Positions 15,580 to 23,753 are shown, counted from the stretch's first letter. The stretch is DNA of 64,000 nt from Eikenella halliae (GCF_001648475.1 NZ_LXSQ01000007.1:151798-215797); one strand, 5' to 3'. Made by a program: numbers and translations. Notes: generated by a model not told the origin, from the letters alone.

Positions 15580-16917
15580 TTACTTCATTCCTGCCGGGGC
15601 TTTCCCCCAAACCAGTGTATGCTGGTTCAATGCTTCTTTCCAATTCGTGATTCTGCCGCCGGTTCGCACAATATTCATCATCTCTTTGCTTTTCTTCTCC
15701 GGCTTATCCACCAACAATACCAATTTGCCCTGCTCGGTCTCATAAATAAACCATAATGTCGGATTTTTGGCATTGGTTTGTACATACACCGAGTCCGGCT
15801 TCAGCAGCAGCTCCGGCACACGCCGGATAATGGCTGCATCCAAAGCCCGACCGCTTGCCGCCTTGCTGTCGCGCAAGGCATGGGTAATGTCCGCATCCCC
15901 CATACTGATAACGGCCGACTGAGGCATGATGTTGTGGGCGGCCAGCGCATCCAGCAGCTCGGTGTGCAATACGCCCACGTGCATTATGCGGTTGCTGCCG
16001 TGACCGCCGGCGGCCAAAAAATCAAAGCGCCGGATAAACTCATCCGACAGCGCCTTAAAAAAGGCCGGCTGTTTCAACGCCTCGCCCACCGCCATACTCG
16101 CCAACCGCGGCGGTAAATCCACCGCCCGTTGCATCTGCAATTGCCCCAGCTGCGCCAAGTGTCGCTTGCCCACGTTGCCGTCAAAGCCGCGGTCGGCCAT
16201 AAAGGAGCGGCCGTCGGCCAAACGGATGGCGCGGGTCGGCTCGGTGTCGCCCGCTTTGTTCACCACGCGGTACACCTCTTCCAGCCGCCCCTCGCTGTCG
16301 GCCACTTCCAGCCCGCGCCGGGTCAAATCGGCTGCGCTGTAGGCGGTTACCGTGCAACGGCAGTTAAAGCCGTTGGGCGGGTAAAAGGTATCCCAAAATG
16401 GGTCGTCGATGTGGTACACCTGCCCGTGCAGCTCGCGGTGCAGCGGGCGGGTGCGGTTGTCCATAACGGCGGTGTATTGCAGATAAGGCATAGCGGCACG
16501 GTTGTCTTGCAATTCCTGCCAACGTCCGGCCATATACGCATTTTGCATATTGGTGCGGTAAATCACCTCCAAGCGCTGCGGCGTGATGCCTTTGCCCAGC
16601 AGCTCGCCGGTGGCGGCGTCCACCATATCGCCGGCCTGATCCAGATGCAGCCCCTTGGCCGTCAGCTGCCGCTCCACCGCATCCCTAAATTTGGCAAACG
16701 GCGTGCCCTTGGCCGCCGATTCGCCCAGCGCGCGGTGGATGTCGGCCACCACATCCTGCCGGTAGATGCCGGCGATGGTCTGCGCCTTGGCCGCTGCTTG
16801 TTGCATCCGCTGCGGCCAATCGGTCGGCACCGTGTAGCCCAAAGTCTCAAAATAACGGATGGCACGCTCCGGCGGCAGGCCGAAGGCATAGGCCAAATCC
16901 ACTTGATTAGCGCCCAC
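15580..16917 (-). CDS. MuF head morphogenesis protein with C-terminal nuclease-like domain
   Basis: 445 residues from GTG at 16917, overlapping the portal stop by 11 bases; the longer frame upstream is portal shadow. The first ~235 residues are MuF: VDLAYAFGLPPERAIRYFE, then YRTNMQNAYMAGRWQ, then DPFWDTFYPPNGFNCRCTV. Residues ~308-445 resemble the phage barnase/EndoU/ColicinE5/D/RelE-like nuclease group (PBECR): VISMGDADITHALRD, IIRRVPELLLKPDSVYV, and a final strand-rich NPTLWFIYETEQGKLVLLV. MuF-linked toxin domains can be carried in the virion and delivered or used between phages. No immunity gene follows directly; the next feature is the tRNA-like RNA. Confidence 0.8.
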   Translation of the reverse strand: MGANQVDLAYAFGLPPERAIRYFETLGYTVPTDWPQRMQQAAAKAQTIAGIYRQDVVADIHRALGESAAKGTPFAKFRDAVERQLTAKGLHLDQAGDMVDAATGELLGKGITPQRLEVIYRTNMQNAYMAGRWQELQDNRAAMPYLQYTAVMDNRTRPLHRELHGQVYHIDDPFWDTFYPPNGFNCRCTVTAYSAADLTRRGLEVADSEGRLEEVYRVVNKAGDTEPTRAIRLADGRSFMADRGFDGNVGKRHLAQLGQLQMQRAVDLPPRLASMAVGEALKQPAFFKALSDEFIRRFDFLAAGGHGSNRIMHVGVLHTELLDALAAHNIMPQSAVISMGDADITHALRDSKAASGRALDAAIIRRVPELLLKPDSVYVQTNAKNPTLWFIYETEQGKLVLLVDKPEKKSKEMMNIVRTGGRITNWKEALNQHTLVWGKAPAGMK

Positions 16918-18496
16918 CGATCTGCCCCCACAAGTCCGCCACAAACAGCACGCGCCCCAGCGCCTCTTGCAGCTGTGCGGTGTCCAATTGCGGGTAGGCC
17001 GCCAGCAGGCGATCGGCCGCCTCTTCATAGCTGCCGCCTTCGGCGATGGCTTGGCCGAGTTGCTTAATCAGCGGTTCGAGCAGTGCGGGCAGATCAGTAT
17101 TTTTCAGGTAGCCTGCAATACCGTCATCCAACGCCAGCTGGTCGGGATAGATGATTTCGCCCTGCCGCGACAAGGCTACCTGCCGGTAGCGGCTGGCCTG
17201 CGCCTGCCGTAGTTCCGGCTGGGCGCCACGCATAGCCAGCATGTCTTGGTCGTCTGCCGCCTGCGGGATGGCCAGCTTTTCGTGCGCCCATTCCAGCGGA
17301 ATTTTCATGCCGAGCTGCACCAATTCGGGCAGCGCCTCGGCATACAGCTTCATGTCTTCCGGCTGGCGGGTGTCAAACTCAAAATAGGGGATATTGTTGG
17401 GGTCGGCGATGCCCTTATTGAGATACAGCAGCGGCGCAATCAGCTGCCGGGTCAGCGTGGCCGCCAGCTGCTTGGCGTCAGACGCCAGCAAGTCGTGCCG
17501 CACCTCGTTGTGGATTTGCCCCAGCGCGTTGGTGCTGGTTTTGCCGTCTGCCTGCGTGGTCAGCGTGCCGCCCAAGATGATTTTGGATTGGGTGCGCTCG
17601 CACCAGTCCACCATGCTCATAAAGGTGTCGCCGCTGCCGCTGGCCGCGTCCAACAGTTCCAGCATCATGGTTTCCGGGATGATGCCGGCCGCATTGTGGC
17701 CGATGCCCACCAGCGCGTTGAGCAGGGTGGTTTTTTCCTTATCCGATGCGCCAGCCGGGTATTTGCCCAGCCGCACCGGCAGGCCGTAAATTTCCAAAAA
17801 TTCCGCTAGGTCGCGTACCGAATAATTTTTAAACAGATACGGCCACGCTAATGACCGCATCAGCCCGCCGCGCGCCAAAAAGCCGCTGCGCGCTTGGTGT
17901 CGGTGCACAATCCAGCCCAGCGGCCACAATTCCTGCGGCTCCTGCCCATTGGTGCCCAATAATTTAAGTTGGTTGTTTTTTAATGTAAACCAACCCTGCG
18001 GGCGGTGGGTAAACTTGGCCGGCAGCCATAAGCCGTCCACCTGCTGCCAGCTGATTTCCACCGCGGCAAAGCCGTGTCCGAGCGCATCCAGCAGGTCAAA
18101 CAGCAGCGCCTCAAAGTCCGGCAGGCCGTAGAGCCAGCCCGCCACCTCTTCCGCCAGCTGCCGCCCGGCCTCATCGGCATTTTTCGGAGCGGATACCCGC
18201 CAATCCAAGCCGGTTAAAGCGCGTTTGCGCTTGCTCATCTCGGCAAAGATGTGGCCGTCTTTTTCCTCCATATCGGCAAACAATTCCGACTGCGCCGTGA
18301 TGTCGCCGTCTTCCGCCCCTTCTAAAATCTGGTGCAGTTTCTGCGGCGTCAACCCCTTGCTCGGATGCTCGCCGATGGTGCCGCGGGCTTTGGCCAGCTG
18401 CGCGGTCTGCTCGCCTTTGCGCGGCGCTTTCGGCGCAGGCTCGGTATTGCCTGTAATAGCGGATAAAACGGCGGTAAAACGGGATTTGATAGACAT
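16907..18496 (-). CDS. Portal protein (Mu gp29-like, DUF935)
   Basis: 529 residues from the ATG at 18496 (MSIKSRFTAVLSAITGN); a longer upstream frame has no support. DUF935 landmarks: LTPQKLHQILEGAEDGD, KRKRALTGLDWRVS, DFEALLFDLLDALGHGFAAV, and FLEIYGLPVRLGKYPAG. It forms the dodecameric ring for DNA packaging. A DUS at 17103-17114 lies in the C-terminal part. The start is preceded by a strong hairpin instead of a Shine-Dalgarno. Confidence 0.92.
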   Translation of the reverse strand: MSIKSRFTAVLSAITGNTEPAPKAPRKGEQTAQLAKARGTIGEHPSKGLTPQKLHQILEGAEDGDITAQSELFADMEEKDGHIFAEMSKRKRALTGLDWRVSAPKNADEAGRQLAEEVAGWLYGLPDFEALLFDLLDALGHGFAAVEISWQQVDGLWLPAKFTHRPQGWFTLKNNQLKLLGTNGQEPQELWPLGWIVHRHQARSGFLARGGLMRSLAWPYLFKNYSVRDLAEFLEIYGLPVRLGKYPAGASDKEKTTLLNALVGIGHNAAGIIPETMMLELLDAASGSGDTFMSMVDWCERTQSKIILGGTLTTQADGKTSTNALGQIHNEVRHDLLASDAKQLAATLTRQLIAPLLYLNKGIADPNNIPYFEFDTRQPEDMKLYAEALPELVQLGMKIPLEWAHEKLAIPQAADDQDMLAMRGAQPELRQAQASRYRQVALSRQGEIIYPDQLALDDGIAGYLKNTDLPALLEPLIKQLGQAIAEGGSYEEAADRLLAAYPQLDTAQLQEALGRVLFVADLWGQIGGR

Positions 18497-18501
18497 AATT
18501 A

Positions 18502-18530
18502 AGCGGCAAGATGCAGTTAATCTTGCCGCT
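18502..18530 (-). terminator. Perfect 11-bp hairpin between terminase and portal genes
   Basis: Arms 18502-18512 and 18520-18530 (AGCGGCAAGAT and its exact complement) with a 7-base loop, followed by TTAATT and then the portal ATG. It may attenuate transcription or control portal translation. Confidence 0.6.
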
Positions 18531-18543
18531 ATTGTCAGATGTA

Positions 18544-18555
18544 AGGCCGTCTGAA
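18544..18555 (+). repeat. Neisseria-dialect DNA uptake sequence (AG-DUS)
   Basis: AGGCCGTCTGAA, a perfect Neisseria AG-DUS, lies just past the terminase stop. Everywhere else in the window the Eikenella dialect is used. This marks the terminase module as a probable import from a Neisseria phage. Confidence 0.85.
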
Positions 18556-18581
18556 ACCGTTTGAGCCGCCTCAGCGGGTTG

Positions 18582-20249
18582 TTACCAAGCACCGCTGCCG
18601 AAAGTCAGCACCCCGTTGCTGTCGTTGTGGCGCGGCACGGCGGTGTAGTCAATCGCGCCGCTGCCGCTGGTGGCCGCCATCCACAGCATATGCAGCCCGT
18701 CTGGGCCGTCGTCGTGGTCGGCGTCGGGAAATTCCCGCAACTGCTCAATCAATACACGCTGTTCCGGTAACAGTTTGATAAATCCGTTGGCAAAATGCGG
18801 TTGGATACTTTCAATCCTCATCACTTTTTCTGCGCTCGGTTTGACTCCACGTGCCGGAACATGCGCCCCCTGTTTTGCCGCCTCTTTAATCAGCTCGTCT
18901 TTGAAAAACTCTTGAAACTGTACGGTCTCGATGACCCACAGCAGGCAGCCGTATTGCTTTTGCAGTCTGATGACGTCCTGAATAATCAGGCTCGGCACAC
19001 GTTTCTTGATGGATGCCTCCACAACAAACAGCGTGCCGGTAGCGCGTTGGTAGCCGCCGACAAGAATGGCGGACGGATCAGTGCCTTTACCCTGTTTGCC
19101 CAGTGAAGGATCAACCGCACCAAAATACACGACATCATGCGGCAGAGTGCGGTAATAACAGTTGTCCAAATAATCAGCAAAAATCGCATTTTCGGGATTG
19201 CCCGGCTGATTTTGATATTCACAGTTAAAAACATGGATACCGTCGCGGGCGCGGATTTTCATCAGGGCGAGCAGCGGTCGTTTGCTCCAGCTCACTTCAC
19301 TGCCTTCCAGCATTGCTGATTCGTTTGCTTCATAAAACGCCTGAGCTGCCTTTTCGTTGGCGCGGTTTTCTTTCGACGTATTGCGGTAGATGTTTTCCCA
19401 TTCAGCCCACAAGTCCATATTGACAGGCCACTTCATGATGGCGGAAAAGCGCACACTGCGCCAAAACGGGTTTTTCAACACACGCGCCAATACGCTGTCC
19501 AAACACAAAATCGTACCGACATATAAAATGTCGCACTTCGCGCCCGCGCCGCCCAAAGGATTGATAACGCTGCCTATCCACTTAGTCAGTTTGTCGCGCA
19601 GGCGGATGTTTTCGGTGTGTTTTTCATTTTCCAAGTCGTCGAGATAGACCGCATCGGGGCGCACCTCGCCTTTTTTCGCGCCGCGGATGCCCTGTCCTGC
19701 GCCATAGGCTTTGAATTGGTTGTTTTGGCGGGTTCGGATTTCACCGATACGCCATACCTGCCCCTGCCCGCAGACTTCGGGAAAGTCCAACTGCAACGCG
19801 GGATTGTCGGTCAGTTCGGTTTTGATGGCTTCGACGATGGCGTCGGCTTGGTCTTCGGTGTCGGACACGATGACGGTATTGTGTTTGGCATTGCGCACTT
19901 CGCGCCAAAGGGAAAACGCCTGTACGGTCAACGATGTTTTCGCTTCGCCGCGCGATGCCGCGCAACCCTGCAAGACCGACTCCGGTTCTTTTTCGATTTC
20001 GGGCAGTTCTGTGTATGCCCATGTATGGAAAACAGATTCGCTGTCGTCGGGGAAATAATGCGGCAGATAAGTCTTGCAGAAAAAACGGAATGCTTCGGGC
20101 GTACACTGCATCACTTTGGCGCGACGCTCGGCAATATCCGCAGGTGCGGCAGACAATCCGATATCTGCCGCACTGATGCGCCGGTTGATGTCTGCCCGTA
20201 TGGCGGACATTCTGGCGCGCAGTTCGGATTGGCTTAATTTTCCCTGCAT
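18582..20249 (-). CDS. Terminase large subunit (Mu gp28-like)
   Basis: 555 residues. The ATPase half has a Walker A variant ASRGEAKTS (about 98-106) and Walker B VYLDDLEN. The nuclease half has DPSLGKQGKGTDPSAI, VIETVQFQEFF and DADHDDGPDG, supplying the three acidic positions. It cuts and pumps DNA into the prohead. Base composition is more AT-rich than the flanking phage genes and no Eikenella DUS occurs from 17115 to 22138, both consistent with recent acquisition. Confidence 0.95.
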   Translation of the reverse strand: MQGKLSQSELRARMSAIRADINRRISAADIGLSAAPADIAERRAKVMQCTPEAFRFFCKTYLPHYFPDDSESVFHTWAYTELPEIEKEPESVLQGCAASRGEAKTSLTVQAFSLWREVRNAKHNTVIVSDTEDQADAIVEAIKTELTDNPALQLDFPEVCGQGQVWRIGEIRTRQNNQFKAYGAGQGIRGAKKGEVRPDAVYLDDLENEKHTENIRLRDKLTKWIGSVINPLGGAGAKCDILYVGTILCLDSVLARVLKNPFWRSVRFSAIMKWPVNMDLWAEWENIYRNTSKENRANEKAAQAFYEANESAMLEGSEVSWSKRPLLALMKIRARDGIHVFNCEYQNQPGNPENAIFADYLDNCYYRTLPHDVVYFGAVDPSLGKQGKGTDPSAILVGGYQRATGTLFVVEASIKKRVPSLIIQDVIRLQKQYGCLLWVIETVQFQEFFKDELIKEAAKQGAHVPARGVKPSAEKVMRIESIQPHFANGFIKLLPEQRVLIEQLREFPDADHDDGPDGLHMLWMAATSGSGAIDYTAVPRHNDSNGVLTFGSGAW

Positions 20250-20251
20250 GA

Positions 20252-20755
20252 TTAAAACTCTTTCTCAATGACAGTTTGAAAGCCTTGTAGTACCTCATCA
20301 AACGCAGCCAACATATCGGGATGCCGGTCTGCAATATAGGCAAACAGTTTTTCGATGACTTTAATGGCAACCGCAGATTCCTGTATTTCGGGCAATACCC
20401 GCTTGTTTGCGGCCACGGTCTTGGTAAACGCGTCGGACAAGCTCGCCAGCAGCTTTGCCCGCTCCGATGGGGGCAATTCCTCGACCGACGTATCCTGCAA
20501 CATCGTCATCGTCGATTGGTACTGCACCAAAAAACCCGCCAGCAGCGAGCGGGACAAGTCTTCGATACCGCCACCGGCCAAAGTATAGGCGGCGCGCACT
20601 TTGTCCCAATCGTCGCCTTGCTCCTTGGCGGCACGCTTCCAGTTACGGGCGGTAGCCGTCGGGATTTCGCACATCATTGCAGCGATTTCGAGCGTATGCC
20701 CGTCGCTGACGTACAGCCTGCGCAGCTTGTCGCGGGTTTCTTTCGGGTGGGCCAT
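20252..20755 (-). CDS. Terminase small subunit-like protein (DUF1804, Mu gp27-like)
   Basis: 167 residues. N-terminal helix-turn-helix (RRLYVSDGHTLEIAAMMCEI followed by ATARNWKRAAKEQ) and a helical second half, as in DUF1804, which precedes the large terminase in Mu-like phages. It probably recognises packaging sites in phage-end DNA. Two bases separate it from the large subunit. Confidence 0.88.
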   Translation of the reverse strand: MAHPKETRDKLRRLYVSDGHTLEIAAMMCEIPTATARNWKRAAKEQGDDWDKVRAAYTLAGGGIEDLSRSLLAGFLVQYQSTMTMLQDTSVEELPPSERAKLLASLSDAFTKTVAANKRVLPEIQESAVAIKVIEKLFAYIADRHPDMLAAFDEVLQGFQTVIEKEF

Positions 20756-20767
20756 TTCTCAAATCCT

Positions 20768-21001
20768 TCAAAAGCCGAATTTAGCGCGGATAAAGGCAAT
20801 GCCGGTGGCCACCACGCCGCCGCTCACCGCGCCGGATACCGCACCGGCCAAACCGCCGTTGGTACGGGCAATACGCTGGCAATCGGCCTGTATTTCGGCC
20901 AGCCGTTTATCCATCGCTTCCTGTTTGGCAATGGTTACATCCTGCTTTGCGCTGATTTCGCGCAGCATTTTCACAACCGGGTCTTGGTAAGGGTTACTCA
21001 T
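20768..21001 (-). CDS. Small phage protein with C-terminal membrane-like segment (Mu gp26 position)
   Basis: 77 residues: a helical N-terminus (VVKMLREISAKQDVTIAKQE) and a Gly/Ala-rich hydrophobic end (GLAGAVSGAVSGGVVATGIA). Overlaps its upstream neighbour by four bases. The place corresponds to Mu gp26; function unknown. Confidence 0.65.
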   Translation of the reverse strand: MSNPYQDPVVKMLREISAKQDVTIAKQEAMDKRLAEIQADCQRIARTNGGLAGAVSGAVSGGVVATGIAFIRAKFGF

Positions 21002-21282
21002 TTTTTGTCGGCCTTTTCGTTTAACTTGTCGCTAACCTCTTTGAGGTCGCTCTTGATTTCCCGTAACAACTCCAGCACTTCGCCCTTGTATTCTCGGGCT
21101 TCGGCTTTGCTTTGGTAGGATTTTTCGACTTCGTGCAGGCGTTCGCGCAGAGCGTGATTCTCGGCTTGCACGGAATCAAACTTGCCGTCCACCTTGCCGA
21201 TGTAGCGCCACAGCACCGTCATCACGATGCCGACGGCACCCTGAAACACATAATCGATGGTTAAAAATTCAGCGGCCATCAT
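20998..21282 (-). CDS. DUF2730 protein (Mu gp25-like)
   Basis: 94 residues from the ATG at 21282 (MMAAEFLTIDYVFQG), chosen because GGAG lies 5-6 bases before it. One transmembrane helix (VFQGAVGIVMTVLWRYIG) is followed by a charged coiled coil (EREYKG-type repeats of Glu/Lys). Mu gp25 relatives are membrane-anchored proteins of unknown role between the lysis and packaging genes. Confidence 0.7.
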   Translation of the reverse strand: MMAAEFLTIDYVFQGAVGIVMTVLWRYIGKVDGKFDSVQAENHALRERLHEVEKSYQSKAEAREYKGEVLELLREIKSDLKEVSDKLNEKADKK

Positions 21283-21628
21283 CGTCTCCATCAAACACCA
21301 CACAGCAATCGATGCCCTCATCGGTGCGGCTGCTCACATGCAGGCACGGTCGCTTGTCCTGCACATCAAACTCCACGTCGCCGCATTCGGCTAGGGCGGC
21401 CTTGACGGCTTGATATTGCTCTTTAAACGGGATGCGGCATGGCAGCACGGTAAACACCACGCCGAAATTCAGAGTCATGCCCATACGGTAGTCCCATCCG
21501 CCTACCGACAATTTGCGCTCCACTGCCAGTACAAACGGCTCCTGCTCGCGGGCACGGGCAAGCCGCATCTCCATGCCGGCATGACATACCGACAAGCGGC
21601 GCTGTACCAGTTCGCGGTATTTACTCAC
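21269..21628 (-). CDS. Hypothetical phage protein after the spanin genes
   Basis: 119 residues from GTG at 21628, which has AGGGGGCG just upstream and overlaps the Rz1 stop by 8 bases. Sequence begins MSKYRELVQRRLSVCHAG and includes MGMTLNFGVVFTVLPCRIPF and LHVSSRTDEGIDCCVVF. I do not recognise the family. Coupled on both sides, so it is expressed with lysis genes. Confidence 0.6.
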   Translation of the reverse strand: MSKYRELVQRRLSVCHAGMEMRLARAREQEPFVLAVERKLSVGGWDYRMGMTLNFGVVFTVLPCRIPFKEQYQAVKAALAECGDVEFDVQDKRPCLHVSSRTDEGIDCCVVFDGDDDGR

Positions 21629-21923
21629 GATGCGCCCCCTGTCCGTTGCGGTACCACTGCTGCCAGCCGGAGGCCTGAGCATCGCGTTTGCCGCACCATG
21701 CGCCGTACTCGGCGGCATGGTTGAGCAGGGCTTCCGGGCTACCCGAAGCGGGCGGCGCGGGGCGTTCGTAATCCGCCAACAGTTCTGCCGGAGCGGGCGG
21801 CAAGGTCGGCCGCTCCACTACCTTAATCGGCGCTGTAACCGAGGGCTTGGCGGTAGAGCCGCAGGCCGTCAGTGCCAAGGCCGCTATGGCAGCCGCCAGC
21901 ACTGTTGTCGCGTGCAATCGCAT
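21621..21923 (-). CDS. Outer-membrane spanin Rz1-like lipoprotein
   Basis: 100 residues. Signal peptide with lipobox LTAC (Cys21), then a proline-rich segment (ERPTLPPAPAELLADYERPA), the hallmarks of Rz1. It starts inside the Rz frame and continues beyond it. With Rz it fuses inner and outer membranes at the last step of lysis. Confidence 0.8.
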   Translation of the reverse strand: MRLHATTVLAAAIAALALTACGSTAKPSVTAPIKVVERPTLPPAPAELLADYERPAPPASGSPEALLNHAAEYGAWCGKRDAQASGWQQWYRNGQGAHRE

Positions 21924-22257
21924 GGGGTATCTCCTGTTTGATATAGGTGGTTTGACTGTCTAGGCGGCGGTTGGCTTCGGCCAGCTTCACGGATTGGCTT
22001 TGGGCAAAATCAACCCATTTCTGCCGCTCCGCCGCCACTTCGGCCAGTTTGGCGCTGTAGGCGCGTTCCGCCTCCAGTTGTGCCTGTTGGTGTGCGGCAG
22101 CCACTGTGGCCATTTCGGTTTTAGCTTTGCCGTCGCGGTTCAGGTAGCCTGCACGGTAGCAGGTGGCCGCCACAGCCAGAGCCAACAGCAGCGGCAGCAG
22201 CTTTTTCCACAGACTGCCTGCTGGCAGCAGCTTACTCAGTAGGGGCATCCACATCAT
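21823..22257 (-). CDS. Inner-membrane spanin Rz-like protein
   Basis: 144 residues from the ATG at 22257 (MMWMPLLSKLLPAGS), which has GGAG upstream. One membrane helix (LLPLLLALAVAATCYRAGYL) is followed by a long coiled coil (AHQQAQLEAERAYSAKLAEV). The Rz1 gene is embedded in its 3' end in another frame, the classic spanin layout. Confidence 0.82.
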   Translation of the reverse strand: MMWMPLLSKLLPAGSLWKKLLPLLLALAVAATCYRAGYLNRDGKAKTEMATVAAAHQQAQLEAERAYSAKLAEVAAERQKWVDFAQSQSVKLAEANRRLDSQTTYIKQEIPHAIARDNSAGGCHSGLGTDGLRLYRQALGYSAD

Positions 22258-22504
22258 TTTCGCGCTCCGTTTCCTGTTTGATGGCCGCCAGCTGCGGGAT
22301 AACCGATAAGCCGCGACGTACCAAGGCAAAACCGCCCACAATGCCGCCGTAAGCCCACCACATCCACTCCACAGACTCAGGAGCCATCACAAACTTATAG
22401 GTCATGACCGCGTAGGCGATATTGGTCCAGATTTTGGTGTGGCTGGCCTGTCCCGTGGCCGGGTTGGTAAAGTTACCGGCCAGCCAAGTGCCAAACTTAT
22501 TCAT
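22232..22504 (-). CDS. Putative holin / small membrane protein
   Basis: 90 residues: MNKFGTWLAGNFTNPATGQ, then two hydrophobic segments (TNIAYAVMTYKFVMA and WMWWAYGGIVGGFALV) and a charged tail. Lies between amidase and spanins and has a good ribosome-binding site (AAGGCG). The two-helix layout and place fit a holin, but the family is not recognised for sure. Confidence 0.65.
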   Translation of the reverse strand: MNKFGTWLAGNFTNPATGQASHTKIWTNIAYAVMTYKFVMAPESVEWMWWAYGGIVGGFALVRRGLSVIPQLAAIKQETERENDVDAPTE

Positions 22505-22677
22505 CGTTTCGCCTTTCTGCGCCGCTTGGCCGCCCGTTTGGCCGCTGCCACGCCGCTGCGCTTCCAGTTCGGCAGCGGCTGATCCATCCACACATCGCGC
22601 CGTGGCGGCAGGTGCGGGTGGGTGTGCTTGGGCAAACTGCCCAAAGCCAAAGCCACCAATGTTTTCTTCAGGCTCAT
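22501..22677 (-). CDS. Small basic phage protein coupled to amidase and holin genes
   Basis: 58 residues: MSLKKTLVALALGSLPKHTH, ending in an Arg/Lys-rich tail (AAKRAAKRRRKAKR). Its ATG overlaps the amidase stop and its TGA overlaps the next ATG, four bases each, which strongly supports translation. Function unknown. Confidence 0.62.
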   Translation of the reverse strand: MSLKKTLVALALGSLPKHTHPHLPPRRDVWMDQPLPNWKRSGVAAAKRAAKRRRKAKR

Positions 22678-23204
22678 GCCGCCACCTCCGCCGCAATCGC
22701 TTCGGCCACCGCGCGGCAGATGCGCCATTTAGTCTGCTTCCATAGCGCCAAATCCGCATCGTTGCTGATAAAAAACGGCTCCAAGATAATGCCGCCCGCC
22801 TGCGCATAGGCCAAACGGCTGTGCTGCCCGGCATTGTCGGGCTTATAGCCACCCTCGCCGCGCAGCTTCCAGCCGCTGGCAGCGGCCACCGCCGCGCATA
22901 TACGCTGGCAGGCCGCCTTGTTTTTCGGGACGGATAAGGCTTCAATGCCGGTGGCGGTTTTGTTGAGTGCCGCGTTGGTGTGAAATTCCACCGCCAAGCG
23001 GCTGCCTTTAATGAGTTTAACGGCCTCACGCAACGGCATATTGCCCTTACCCTCGCCGTCGGTTTTAACCTCTAAGCCGTAATCGGTGCGCAGAATAGAG
23101 GCCACGATATTGCGCATGTCCTGCGCAATGTCCGCCTCGCGGTCACTGCCGTTCACGGCGCCCGGGTCGGTGTTGGAATGTCCGGCTGTAATGGTAATAA
23201 ACAT
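22674..23204 (-). CDS. Phage endolysin, N-acetylmuramoyl-L-alanine amidase (Amidase_3)
   Basis: 176 residues from ATG at 23204; the longer frame would run through a terminator hairpin. Amidase_3 zinc and catalytic residues are visible: His9 (TAGHS), Glu23, His75 (EFHTN) and Glu142 (ILEPFF). It cleaves the peptide from MurNAc at lysis. No signal peptide, so export would need the holin encoded 170 bases on. The hairpin at 23211-23234 stands 6 bases before the start codon. Confidence 0.88.
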   Translation of the reverse strand: MFITITAGHSNTDPGAVNGSDREADIAQDMRNIVASILRTDYGLEVKTDGEGKGNMPLREAVKLIKGSRLAVEFHTNAALNKTATGIEALSVPKNKAACQRICAAVAAASGWKLRGEGGYKPDNAGQHSRLAYAQAGGIILEPFFISNDADLALWKQTKWRICRAVAEAIAAEVAA

Positions 23205-23210
23205 GATAAA

Positions 23211-23234
23211 AACCCCAGTGGTTACACTGGGGTT
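23211..23234 (-). terminator. Terminator-like hairpin before the endolysin gene
   Basis: Perfect 10-bp arms (23211-23220 and 23225-23234) with a 4-base loop, then TTTTTA on the minus strand. It separates the mor transcript from the lysis genes and traps the only Shine-Dalgarno-like GGGG of the endolysin. Confidence 0.7.
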
Positions 23235-23282
23235 ATTGTCCAACGGCAGGCTACCTAAAAATGCTTGAGGCGGCTCACACGG

Positions 23283-23753
23283 TTAAAGCAGCGAGATTTG
23301 CCGGCTCTCCGGCGGCGGGGCATTGTCGGTCTTTTTGAGGATGTCCCACACCGTGCGGTCGGTAAGGTGGTGGCATTGCGCCAAATTCTGCACCGCCCAA
23401 AACGCGGTCATATTATCGCGGCTCACCAGTTCGTCAAACTGGCGGCGGATTTTGCGGTGCAGCAGCTCGCGCACCGCCCGCTCGCATTTCAGCAGCCACA
23501 GCCGCTGCCGCTGCCCGAAAGCGCAGCACAGCTTGTCTGCCGCCTGTTCGCCCACCACTTCCGCCAAGGCAGCGTGCGTAGCCTGCCCGGCACGCTTCAC
23601 ATTGCAGGACACCGGGAAGGTGGTGCCGCCGTAGGCGCGCAGCAGCGCGAGCGTCGGCTCGGCGCCAATCAGCCCCACCATTTCCATCACGCTGTCCGGC
23701 AGCAGGTGGCGCACCGCATCAAAATCCGTTTCATCGTAGTGTTCAAACGACAT
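23283..23753 (-). CDS. Mor-family transcription activator of phage middle/late genes
   Basis: 156 residues. Mor family (PF08765) features: a dimerisation region (DSVMEMVGLIGAEPTLALLR) and a C-terminal DNA-binding end (LVSRDNMTAFWAVQ, LTDRTVWDIL). Mor and C of Mu activate middle and late promoters with host RNA polymerase. The ATG overlaps the GemA stop (TAATG). The gap before I at 14690 is a candidate target. Confidence 0.85.
   Translation of the reverse strand: MSFEHYDETDFDAVRHLLPDSVMEMVGLIGAEPTLALLRAYGGTTFPVSCNVKRAGQATHAALAEVVGEQAADKLCCAFGQRQRLWLLKCERAVRELLHRKIRRQFDELVSRDNMTAFWAVQNLAQCHHLTDRTVWDILKKTDNAPPPESRQISLL

Noticed and set aside
22505..23029. N-terminal extension of the holin-like gene
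   Set aside because: This frame overlaps the amidase gene out of phase and lacks a start; the ATG at 22504 has a good ribosome-binding site and is coupled.
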